A stretch of 64,000 bases of DNA, taken from NCBI GenBank assembly GCA_015350385.1, contig WNKI01000001.1, positions 9,789,118 through 9,853,117 of the forward strand. Reading direction: 5' to 3'. Numbering within the stretch: the stretch's first letter is position 1; the number at the start of each line of letters is the position of its first letter. The notes under the pieces were generated by a model. It did no database searches. It was not told the DNA's origin and was given only the letters and a program-made list of their open reading frames with translations. A program made the translations under genes and the position numbers. The stretch comes from Aculops lycopersici. Its lineage: Eukaryota; Arthropoda; Arachnida; Trombidiformes; Eriophyidae. Positions 17,702 through 29,500 of this stretch are shown in pieces.

Positions 17702-18330
17702 CTGTTTGATATAGATATAATTATAAATATGAATATATATGTACGAATTGAGTTGGAAATTGGATGTGAGGTTAGTTAGGGGTTGCAAAAATAGGTGGCG
17801 TTGTTGTACTCGTTTGAGGGTTGATCGGTTGGTAGGACTAAGGAAATCTAGTTGCGTGGTGGCCCACTAAAGTTCGACATGGAAGTGGACTCTGCGCAGT
17901 CCGATTGGAACTGGAGCAATTGCTACTCCGCTAAAGTTTGGCGACTTGCTAGTGCCAACTTTGAGTTTTGTGTGAAATTATCAATTACACAACTCGACGC
18001 CAACTCAGGTAGAATTGCGGCGCTACCGGCAAGCTTGCCGTTCTCTTGGCCAGCTCATATAGGCAAGCTAACAGGTGCTGTGGACTCCATTGCTCGAGGG
18101 CTTCTCTTTCTCTGTTCCCCTTTTTACGTGTGTCGCTAAAGCGGTTGTATTTTATACGGTAGCGAGTCTTTGGTTGAGTTCGCGCAATTCGCGATTCAAG
18201 CGCCATTATGATCGATGGTCACGCTAATAACTCGAAGCGAAACTCACATCATAAGAGAGGCAAAAGTGTGCTGTTGAAGTAGCAGGCATTCGAGGCACGG
18301 AGGTGAAAAACTTGCTTCAGGTGCAACAGC

Positions 18331-18331
18331 A

Positions 18332-18363
<32 letters not shown>
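18331..18363. repeat. ACG trinucleotide microsatellite
   Basis: Eleven consecutive ACG/GAC triplets inside Lim1 intron 2. Similar runs occur at about 34736-34757 (GAC) and 40616-40671 (GTC) in intron 1. Confidence 0.9.
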
Positions 18364-20562
18364 AAAGCAACTCGAATGTTCGGGCGCCCGAAAATGTGGG
18401 CCAAGTAATTGATTCGCTCGCTCGTTAGATCACAATCCTCATCGTCAACAAGACTCAATTCAGGTAGCAAAAAAGTGGCTACCTGAAATTCAGCGGAGTG
18501 GTTGTATCACACGCAATAACAACCACCATCACCAACCAAACAAATGATCTAGAGACGAGAATAGACGAGATGAGGCGAGTGGACTAGAACAGATGAAGTT
18601 GGAGAGTTGAAATGGTGAAGCGTCAAAATAGAGCCATCACTGCTGGCAGTTGGCCAGCTACCAGTTGATCATCATCTCGCTTCCATCATCATCATCATCA
18701 TCAACAAGCCAAACTTTAGCAAGTGATGCGTCGCTCAAGTTAAACAGGTGAGCAGGCAAGTGAGCAGTCAAGCCGATTGGTTAGGACTGGACCAGTCGTA
18801 GTTGTCAGCCAGGAGCTCGGTGATTGTGGCGGCGGCGGCGGAGGCGGAGGCGAGAAAACTTATCACCGAGTCACGAGCTCCACCATCGGCACAACCGAAA
18901 CTCTCACCAAAACCATAACCAAGATCAAGAGAAAGGGACGCAGACTTCGTGTTAAATTTTCCCCCGGTGCTCTGCGGTTTTTGCTTGAAATCTGTGAAAC
19001 ACGATTTCCGATTTGGAGGCTCAAGCTTTGCAAAAATGACGCAACTGCGGTTTAAAGCAAAGCTATGGTTATAAAACTGCAGTCTAAATCCCATCAAGTG
19101 GCCGCCTTTTCATCTTCACCACCACAATGATTCTTGGTTGCTGTTCATTTGCGAGTCTTTCAACTTAAAAGTGGCAGTGATTCGGAAGGCAAAGTGCTCA
19201 GCCTGATTGGCTGCCGCTAGTTTGTGTTTGCTCGCCATTCATGAGCTCGGAATGCTCAAAATCCTGTTCCTTTCTGCTACCTTGGTGCAATCCAACTAGC
19301 CAACTAAACAGAGGCAACATCGGCATTCGAGTGCCAGACTACAGGGCAACAGCGGCTGCATTTTAGCCCCGAGGCTGGCAATCGATCAAGTCGCCTGGTA
19401 GCTGTGGCACAAGAGCAATGCCATTGCTTTTGCCTTGCTTTTTATGCGCTATTCGCTTGCCGAGATCGAGTTTGCCGATTCGAGTTGGCGAGCCAAAGTG
19501 GCCCAAACAGAGCCGAAAGCGCGAGCGGAGAGGAAAAAGAGATCGGCCAAAGGTGAAGGATTAGCGCCAACTAAAACTTCCTCTGGGCCAAACTACATTC
19601 AGTCGAGCTTCTCGCGTGTTGCGTGTGAGGGATCGCGAGCCGACTGGCCGATAAAACAAGACGAGAGAGGGAGAAGGAGCAAACTAACTGAAAGGAAATG
19701 AAACAAAGGGAGCGAGACACGTGCCGGCTATCAATTCTGAGCATGAGTGCATGTTGCCACCACTACCTGCGCTGAGAGTCTCGCTCTGATCCACTCTCGG
19801 CGCTTGGGCGACATCTCAATCAACTGAACAGTGGAGCGACCGGAAGTGGCTAGTGCGAGAACGTTTGTCTCCATTCTCTTGCTAGCCTCGCTGGTCGCCA
19901 CTACCTTTGCAACTCAACGACGCGGGCGGACATCATCATCATTACACAACTTCCTGTCCCTCGCAGGCGCGCTTATATGAGGCCCGGCGGTTAAGGACAG
20001 GTAAGGTTGTCGGCGTCGTGATTTATTGTTGTCCATTCGCTTGACTTCTCCAGCTCCAGCTCCAACTCGAACAACCAAACGCAGTTATGTTTGGCGAAAA
20101 CTTCTAGAGCTCGACAAGAGACTCGATGGTGGCTAGCACCTGTGACCGGAAGTCCTCGACACTTTGTTCGGTGGCCGGATAGTCGGCAGATTGTGGGCTG
20201 CATTATGTGACTGCTACATCATCAAACCTGTGGACAGCCGATTGACCAAAGCCGCAATTTTTTGCCGCAATCAAGCGCGAAAATGTCCGTCGTCTTTGCA
20301 GTGAGTTTGTGATGCTCGATGGTATCAAATTCGGCCATGAAGACGAGCGACATGTATGCGGCGCTAGCTAAAATTTGTAGACTGCAAACTAGAGGTAGTC
20401 TAGTGAGCAGCTCGGCTGCCACCAACCACTAGCACCGTTTTCACTACCTGCGCGAAGCAAAAACGACGACGACAAGTCGTTGGGCCAGGCACAAGACTTG
20501 CGCCATTGTGGTGGCTCGGCGAAGCGTGAAATTGACGCGCGCCACCAATACTGTGGCAATCG

Positions 20563-20595
20563 TCGTCGATAGTCGATGCTCTCGACTATCGACGA
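20563..20595. repeat. Perfect 14-bp inverted repeat with 5-base loop
   Basis: TCGTCGATAGTCGA, loop TGCTC, TCGACTATCGACGA. It lies in Lim1 intron 2. It is too short for a microRNA precursor by itself and could be a paired binding site or a fold in the intron RNA. Confidence 0.75.
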
Positions 20596-21953
20596 GACTG
20601 ATCAAGCGGCTGGTAAACTTTGGTCGCCTCGCAACTCTCCAGTTGTATAAGCAGTAGCCGAGAAAGAAGTGGATGGTGCATAGGAGACAGTCAGATTTGA
20701 GACAACTCGAGGCGCTACCTCCCAAATCATCGCCCATTATCAGCTGGTGCTGTTGCCGCTACTGCTACCAAACTTCTAGTATCCAAGAAGGAGACCAAGC
20801 GGCTGGCAAGATAAAATCTCGCCTCCATCTTCGCGCTCAACTATTTAGGCTGGTGGCAAACTTGGCGACACACACGAGTTCCAAGTTGCGAGCCGCGAGG
20901 ACAACATGCGAATAGTGTTGCAGTAACCGGAAGTTGGCGTTTACGTTTTTCTTGCAAACACATTGCAAGAAATCTCTCGGTGGAGAAAAGAGAGAGAGAG
21001 AGGAAATGGCGAGTGAAAAATGGTCCGATTCTTTGGTTGTCGTTGATCGACTTTTTTCTGCCTCTCTCTTTCTCTCTCTCTCTCTCGCTCTGCCTCCAAA
21101 ACCTTGGCTTTGTTTTCGCTCGCTCTCCCTTTTTTTCTCGCACTTCCGGCTGGCCGATGAATTTCCTCGGCCGCGCGCTTCAACACTTTGAGCAAAATGA
21201 CGCCATAGCAAAATAACGTCGCTCATTTGAACTGTCACTTGGCTTCGGGGCAAAATTTAGCGGAGAAAACGGCGAAGTGGAGAAAGAGGAAGAAGGAATG
21301 GAATCGATTGCGCCGCTAGCTACCGGTCGGTGGTTGTTGCGCAAATGACTCATGGGCGCGACTATAGCGACTCCAGTGAGCGCGGCACTAGAGAGAGATT
21401 TCTTACGCTTGCAGCTAGCGACACTTGCACACACCTCAAATCGGTTAGTCTGGTTTGGTTCTGATCAGTTCAGTTCAGTTCAGTCTGGTTCCATCTTGCG
21501 GCGACCTGCTACATTTTCGGCCCAATGAATTGTCAAATAAACTGTCTTCTTTCATTCTCCATTCGTCCAATCGACGGACCAACCGACAGACCAACCGACA
21601 GACAGACAGACAAACTGACTGACTAACCATCTCTTTCCTAGACGCAAAACTAAAACCGCAACCCCAACTCGCACTTCTCCCGCTCGTCAACGTTAATCCA
21701 ATCTGACCGCCAGTCTCACTTTCACTGGTGCGTAAAGTTTCACCACCTCATCTTTTGTATATCAAAATCCCATAACATTGAGGGCAAGCAGAAGGGTGCG
21801 AAAAATTTTTGCTTCGAGCCAGACTAGATCATATGCAGGAAGGAAATGCAACGCAACGCAACGCAACGAAACGTTACGCAACCAGCCGAGCAAATCATGT
21901 GAAACCATCTCACGACCACCAAACGAGCAAATTATCGTCAACCAACTACTCAC

Positions 21954-22389
21954 CTGAAAAGTATGTGAACCCTCCGCTCGACGAGCCGCCAAATTCGCTT
22001 GATGACTCATGTTTGCCACGCCCTCCGCCCTGTTGCTGCTGGCTCGGCGCCGAGTCGAGCTGTGTCATTTGGGGCGACATTTGCGCTTGTTGGATTTGTT
22101 GGTGCTGTTGTCTCTGCTGTCCCTTCTGTTGCTTTGTGGTTTGTGCCCCGCCGCCTGTGCTATTGTTGCGACCAGATCCAACCATAAGCGACTGCGCGGG
22201 AAGTCCGTTGCTCGACGGGGGCGTGGAGAGACCCGCGGGATTTAGCGTGGTGACGGGCGCGGGCGGGGTGCCGGCTACCGAGGCGCCGGCGCGCAGTCTT
22301 CGCGAGGAGGAGCGAAAGAAGTTTCGCCGCGCGCTTCCGTTCGAATTCTTCATTCTCCGCTCCTTTGATCGGCGGTTTTGAAACCAAAC
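21954..22389 (-). CDS. Lim1: Lim1 exon 2: end of homeodomain and linker
   Basis: The exon begins right after a CCAG acceptor with VWFQNRRSKERRMK, the rest of homeodomain recognition helix 3, so the coding split falls between homeodomain positions 46 and 47. A basic segment typical of Lhx1/5 follows (ARRNFFRSSSRRLR), then Ser/Gly/Gln-rich sequence ending GGFTYFSG. It has 145 codons plus one base and is spliced by a GTGAGT donor to exon 3. Confidence 0.9.
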
Positions 22390-23526
22390 CTGGAGTTTTA
22401 GTCGAGTGTTAGTGTGTGAAAAATTGAATAGATTATCTGTTAGTCTCGTCTATAGGTCTTTTGAATGGAATCGTAATGTAATTTTACGAATAATTTTACA
22501 CTTAGTCTAGAGTTACACAAAGAGAATTCGGCAAATGCTTTGCACGTTCCCACAGGTAAAACACAATTGAATGCACAATGAACAGCGACGAGAGACAAAG
22601 TAACAGGTTGCTTGCTGCGCTTCAATTGCTTCGAACAATGCAGATTGCAACTGCAAATTTGCATTCAGTGGCATTCATCTCAAGTTAGCTGGTTGCTTCC
22701 TCTGCTGCAGTGACGACGGCGACGACAAGGTTTGCAAGTGGCGAGTGAATCGGGAATCGCCAACAGTAACACCAACAACAAGTGGTTAGTGTAGCTTCCA
22801 GTCGATGGCTATTGTTGCGTAACCAAGCGGACAAATTTGTCGCCCAATTGTCGTGTTTTTCCTGCGTGTGTCAGCAATTGGCGCTACTGTTTTCCATCTG
22901 CCGCCAGCAAAAACAGAGGCAACAATCGCAATTCGGCGACGTGAATTCCCGGCGGTTAGCCGAGCGGATGGCCGCAATGTGTCACTAGCCCCGACCACTT
23001 TATGCTTTTCCCGCCAACAGAAGCACAAAACTCAAGATGAAGCAACAAGAAGACGACACAACGAGAAAAGCTCACTGAACAAACTGGCAGGTGAATGGCG
23101 GTGAGACGAACTGGTGGTGTAACAAAAAGAGCCGAGTTTTAGCTCGAAAACAGGTGAGCTCAACGTCTCTCGTCGAGTGTTTCTCGCCAGTTTCTCGTCT
23201 CACCAGGAACATTTTTGAGGCAACTAAAATTTGGAACAAAAACTTCCAGTTGCTCCGCTCGAAAAGGAGAACGGAATTCGGAGAGACTGACACTGACCAT
23301 GATGGCAGCTTTAGTTTAGAAGAACAACTGAAACTTGGTCGCAGGTGAGTTGACTCTCCAACTCACTTGATTAGTCGGCTCAGTTACTCGCTCGCTACCT
23401 TCAGATACTTCGCCTCGAGTCTTGCGGTTGCTCAATGTGACGCGAGAGGCAAACTTTGCAACCCCCACAAAGTCGGCGGCGGCGGCGGCGGCAAACTGCG
23501 CAAGCCAATCAGTCAGCCGCAAGTCC

Positions 23527-23577
23527 GTCAGTCAGTCAGTCAGTCAGCCAGTCAGCCAGTCAGCCAGTCAGCCAGTC
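23527..23577. repeat. CAGT/CAGC tandem repeat
   Basis: Tandem CAGT units pass into a CAGCCAGT 8-mer repeated about four times, inside Lim1 intron 1. Confidence 0.85.
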
Positions 23578-26500
23578 GATTGAAGGCTCAAGTTCACCTG
23601 CTTGCCTCTGGCACGAAGACAAACTTCTCCTCTGGCTGCCGCGTCACTTGGTACACACGAGCAAGTGATGCAGTCGGATCCAATGCCAGCGGCGCAGCAG
23701 GCGATCGAGCAAGTGGATACGTCCGCTGGCCCATGTAGCTGTAGCGCTATCCATCTATCTAGCCAGCGAGCCAGCTAGCCAGCCAGCTCGTCGCTTAGTA
23801 TTGCATCGAGTGGCTTGAGAGCCAGCCACCCGATTCGCTTCCAGGCGTGAGCTTGTCGCTTCAATCCTTGTTTCTCCACATCCCTCTCTCTTTCTCTCTG
23901 TCCAGCAACAACCGAAGCTCACTGGTATCATGTTCATGTTTATCCCACGCAGTTAAATCCGCAGCTGAAGCTAGAGATGAAGTCTAAAGGTGTCTTTATG
24001 AAATAATCAACTCGATGCGTCGAGTAACTCGAGTGGCGCCTGTTGATTTTGTATCATTTCACTTCACTTCTTCCCACTTATAAGGTTCGTTGAGTAACTG
24101 AAGGCAGCCGAATGTGATGAGCAACGACTCGGCGTGCTTCCACTGTGACCGAAACTATTTGCTACTGATTTGCATATTTCGCCGCCTTGACGGTGAGCAA
24201 AGCAGATGAGATCAGATTTTGGCAGGGAGGAAGAAGGCGGCGGTTGATTTGCATAAGTGTGGCCGGAGTCTCCACTGGTATTGTGTTATATTTGAGATCA
24301 AGCTCGTAAATATGTGTTCTGATTTATGGTCGCCGAGAGGCGCAAAAATGTTGTTGTTGCGGTTAAATTCATGATCACATTGAGATGCTAGTGAGTCTCG
24401 ACGGAACAAGTGGTTTTGTGACCTTGGAATCACAAAGTGCGACCTGAAACCACAGTGCGTGGTGCGCCCTGGGTTCATTAGCGCACAATTAGAGCATCCA
24501 TTAGATCCATTATTTGCGCCAATGCTGCTGTTGCTGTTGCTGTTGCTGTTCTTTGAACACTAGTATTGTAAAATAGATTCAAGTTGCGAGAGAGTCATGC
24601 ATTTGCACTTAACACTATGGAGCGAGTATATCACCGTCCAGAAAATTCGTGAACACAACAAAACTAATGATGCACAACAATTCACGTAATCGTGGTGTTG
24701 GTGGTCACAATGGTCAAGCTTTTATATGCACTCACAGTCCAACTTGAGAACAGGTGAGAGATTCAAAGTCCGAATCAATGCTCTCGAATCTGGAGCTTCG
24801 AGTTTAAATGCTCCTCGTGAGTGACCCGAGCAACTTGCAAGTCTTCGGCACAGAGAGACTCTTGAGGAGTTTGTTCAAGTGAGCAACGAAATTAACAGCA
24901 ATAATGAATGGCCAATCATTAATCATTGGCTCGTTTTCCTCTTGGTGCTCGAGCAAGTTACCTGTCCTTTCTCGACTAACATCTCGCTTCATGCGAGCGC
25001 AAGATGCGACAGCCAAGCAAAACGGTGGTTGGCAAACGGTGTACTCGTTAGTTGTAGCTGTGAATTCGTTCGCACTTACCATTCGTTGGCTCTAAAGAGA
25101 GGTAAACCGCCGGAGCAAGAGCACCCGAGCAACTGAAACCCAAACTGCGGTCACTTAGGTGGCCGCAACTTAACGAGATTCTCTCTGTTTCTTATTTGTT
25201 GCCGTCGAGTTTAACAACCCGAGAATTTGTGGAGTTGTAATGATGATGCAATCGGCGCGTTCAAAACATAAACTTGAGGCTCAAAGCTCAAAGAAAGGCA
25301 CAATTGAATTACTATTATCATAACACTAATCTCTCTTTGTTAGCATCCGCGACCGAGACGCGGCCCAAAGTTATTGCATCTCTTGCTCAAGCTTACAACC
25401 TGAGCACAAGATCCTGTTTGGATATTCAAATTAGCACACTAAGCAGATATCTATGCAAGTGACCTTTGTTTTCAGGGACTCAGAATGCTCAGTCGAGGTG
25501 AGTGCTTGTGTTGAGTTGCGACCGGCGCCCAGTGGTCGCGGCCAGGTGAGCGGCTCACTCGGAACCCCGTGCTGCAAAGTCACAGTCGAACAGTCGAACA
25601 AAACAGAGAGGAGACGAGAGGAGAGGAGAGGAGAAGACATGAGAAAACAAGAGGCGCGCTTGTGGTTTTCAACATTCCCCCGCTTCTTCTAGTTTGAGTT
25701 GCCCACTTTATTGCCCCTAATGAATCATGATGCTATTGTTTTGTCGTCTGGTGCACAATTCAGGTGATACTCATAACACAAGGGCATCGTTGTTGCATGC
25801 CGAGCAGTAGTACATCAAAAAGGTAGCAACAACCAACTGAGCAGTCAGCTGGACATCCAACAAACCAAGCGGCGGCATTAGACACTCGACATCCCCGATT
25901 GCGACCATTAAGGTAAACATCTCGCAACGTGTGGTCGTCTTGTGGGCAGTTGAGTACTAAAAAGTTGTAATTCTGCTGCTGCTTCTTCTTCTTCTTCTTT
26001 TTCTTCTCAACTTCTCTTGTATCTCGGCCTATTTCTAGATACAGAGTTTGGCCGAGCCATCGATAGTCGACATTGAACAGTCTCAACGTTGCAACGATAT
26101 CCACGTGCAAACTACACTCTAACAAGTTACTCCCGAAGAGGAGACCAGAGGTAAGAGATTAACTGAACACAGTTTGCTCGTCGATGTCGACACTCGGCGA
26201 GTTTGTGATGAAAGCTACTCCAGTGTACCTCATGAGTTTAGGCGGCCACCTGAGCAAGTGAAGCCGCAACGATTGTCTTGACTGACTCTCTTTCGCTGCA
26301 GCAAATCGATTGTGCGTTAGTTGGCAGCGCCAGGGTCACGACCTTTGGCTTTTCCTCGCTCATTTCAGTTGAGTTTTCGTGATACTTTCGCCAATTTGAA
26401 TCCATCATCAGGAGAATGGATTCGAGACAAACTTGGTGTTGGTTTTCTTGTCCATTGTTTTGCTTCCGTTTTTGACAGTTGCTGCAATTTTGCGGAAAAA

Positions 26501-29500
26501 AGTGTGTCTGCTCCTGTGCATTGCGCGCATTAATTTGCGTACCTGGCTGCATGTAGCGGGTTGTGGTTTGCAAAAATTAGAAACCCACGCATCACGTGCA
26601 CTCGCGGATAGAGAAAGGTAAAGAAAATCTGTGTTTCCGGATCGAGTTTAAAAAAAAAAATATTCTCTAATAATAAATACTGTTATACAACAACAGGTGC
26701 ACGAAAACAACGATAGGTGCATTCCCATTGCTGTTGTAAGCCACGAATACTGCTTTGTTAGTTGAGCAAGATGGTCGAGCCGTCGAAATATTTGGGCGCC
26801 GAGGAATCAGGTGAGCGTCGTGTTGTTACTTGTAGGTGAACTCTTAGAGCAGGACCGAGAAGTTCAACTTGCTGTTCGCATCGGCCAGCTTTACGTACAA
26901 ATAGAACGGCATTCAGGTTGATTGATGCGTGAAGCAAAAACTCACATTCAGGTAAGTGAAGGACAGGAGACGAGATGGAAGAATAGGAATAAGAAGTTTG
27001 GTGGTGATGACGACAGCGACGAGCACGATGAGGTGAAGGCAAAGGAAAAGAGCAACAGCAGCTAGCCACTGGACGACGATGACTGCTGCTGATGACTGAA
27101 GGATCAGTAGGTTTGCAGTGAGTGGTGGGCACAAGTTGGTTGTGGAGGCCAGGTACAGAGGAACAAGCAACATCAATGGCACAATCCACATTGACCAAAC
27201 GGACCATCGGACAGACAATTCGTTACCTAGTATCGGAACAACACAGATGACGTAGGCAGTAGCGTAACGGCAACCTAAGGACCGTGAACCACACGAATTC
27301 AAATGGCAGCCCGGCGACCACAATGCACTTCCTTTAGGCCACATTATGGTCAGGGCAACTCAAACAACAACAGCAACAACAGCAGCAACAACAACAGCAG
27401 AGAGAACGAGAACATCCTTTCAAGTGAGCAAAAGATCGATGCACTAGCGGCAAGCGGCAAGCGATGAGCCGAAAGTCGAGGGCTCAGATTTGCGAGTTGA
27501 GAGAGCTGAGCAAAAAGAATGGTTGGCGCGCAGATGATCAATGATCGATTGAGCTAATCGATCAACTAATTGCCAGCTCGGCCAACTTGAGATTCGCGAT
27601 TGTTGTTGTTGTTAGAGTTTAAGTTGAAGTTGTATTGAAGTTGCTGTTGTCGTTGTTTTTAGTTGTTGTTCAACATTGCGGTTTGCGCTCAGTGTCCTTG
27701 TCTCGGTCTCAGTATCTTCAAGTTTCGCCTCAAGTTGCTGTGCACTTGAGCAGCAAAAAAGACCAATCCAATGGAAATTCCATGATCCACTTCTGTACTC
27801 CGGCTCGCTCAAGTATGAGATTTTGCCACACGCAAGAGTATTTTTAACATTGAACTCTCGTGCAATGCAATGGGAAATGGTAGCAGCAATGGCAACCGTT
27901 GGGTTACAAAGAAAGCGAAAGTGTCTCCTCCCTGGACACGGAGGTGGCGTTGCAACCGGATGCGCTCAACTGTCGCCTAGTGGCTGGCGAGCGGAAAGAC
28001 CGCGCAACACGGCCGATCAGCGATGCGATTATTTGCCTCATTTGACTTTGCTCGAGTGTTGCTATTGCGAGCGCGAGTCGGTTGTTACCTCGGCGCGAGG
28101 CGAATCAAAGTTGCGCACTTTACACTGTTGTTCTATGCCAAGGAAGCCAACGAATCGCCTTCGTCGGTTCCGCCTCTCAGTTGCGTGAAAAGTTTTCGAT
28201 CAAAACATAGCAAGATGGAAGAGGAAAGGGAGAGAGGAGACCATGAAGAAGCGGATTTGTAGGTCTCGTGGCCGCAAATGTGCTCATCGAGTCGGCGCCT
28301 GCCACTGAGTCACAAGAGAGTCCAGTATTTTGTGCTGCGCTCCTTGAACACGTTGGCTTTGTGGCTATCGTATCTAGCTAGCCTCTCTCTCTCTCTCTCT
28401 TTGAATCGAGGAACCTTTCGGGAATTATTATTCTTTTCCCGGTGGCACAATCTAAAGGGCAACCTCACTTCACTTCACAACCACCGACCGAACGAGCGAC
28501 TCGATCATCGTGACAACCAAGCCGAGCCGACGGTGGCATTACACAGCATCGCATCGCGTCAACTCGCCATGCCTGTCGGCCGACTCGCCACTGTTGCCCA
28601 ATCAAATCGCGACTCGCAGACACTAAGTCGCTACGACTGGCACTTGGCCAGAATCTCCGCTCTCGGTGGAGATTCACCTAATTCAGTCAGTCGGTCGGTC
28701 TGTCAGCCAGTGGAAGTTGCACTAGAGAGGTGGACAGACGCATAAGGCCATCGTCATTTAAACAAATGCCCGCCCAATCCCGGCACCTCCATCGAGACTC
28801 CAGCGGGAGGCTAAATCCTTTTGGCAGCAACGAGTGTTCCACAAAGCAGTCAAACTTGTCGCTGCAACCACTCGACGGCGGCCAGCTAGCTTCCTTCCCG
28901 CCGCCGAGCAACCGGAAGGAGGCGGCCTATAGAGGCGGTCCTATAGCCTTGCCAAGCTAGTTATAGGCTGCGTTTAGGCGCTCAAAAGCGTCACTTGCAC
29001 ACTCTGAAGGGGTCGCCAAGTTTCCGTTGGTCTCTCGTGGGGATGTTGGCGCGAGTTCCTTGCTGCCAACTGGCGACGTGAGTAACCAAACGAAGTGGAC
29101 GTGAGTCGCATTCTCCGTCATGCAAAGGGCAGCTGCTTGTGGTAGTGCTTCCTGCTGGCCCAACTTAAGCCAACCGACAGTGACAATGTCAAAACCTCTT
29201 GCGGAAGCTAACGAATGATAAAGCAAAAGAGCATTGGAAAATTAGTGGCTGGCTGCCCGCCCACTTGAGTTCACGTTTCTCTTGCGCCGCGTGCCAAAAT
29301 CATATTCACTTCTGTAACCAGCCAAAGTCAAGTGGGTGTTAATTTTCAATCCGGCAATGTGATCCCAAGTTCTAGTGTCATCACCGTTGCAACTTCTGCT
29401 GCTGTTCATTTATATTGGATCGAATTGACCATCGCTAGTGGCGCTCATTATGGTTGACACTCGACACCCATCGCGACTCTTTGTTGATTCATTGTTTTAT

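Larger units (their letters stand above)
17702..21953 (-). other. Lim1 intron 2 (4.25 kb)
   Basis: This is bounded by the GTGAGT donor at 21953 and the CAG acceptor at 17702. It holds an ACG-triplet run (18331-18363), a CAT run (about 18684-18700), several ACTTCCGG/CCGGAAGT octamers, a 14-bp hairpin (20563-20595) and a CT tract (21061-21082). No exon or RNA gene is recognised. Confidence 0.6.
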
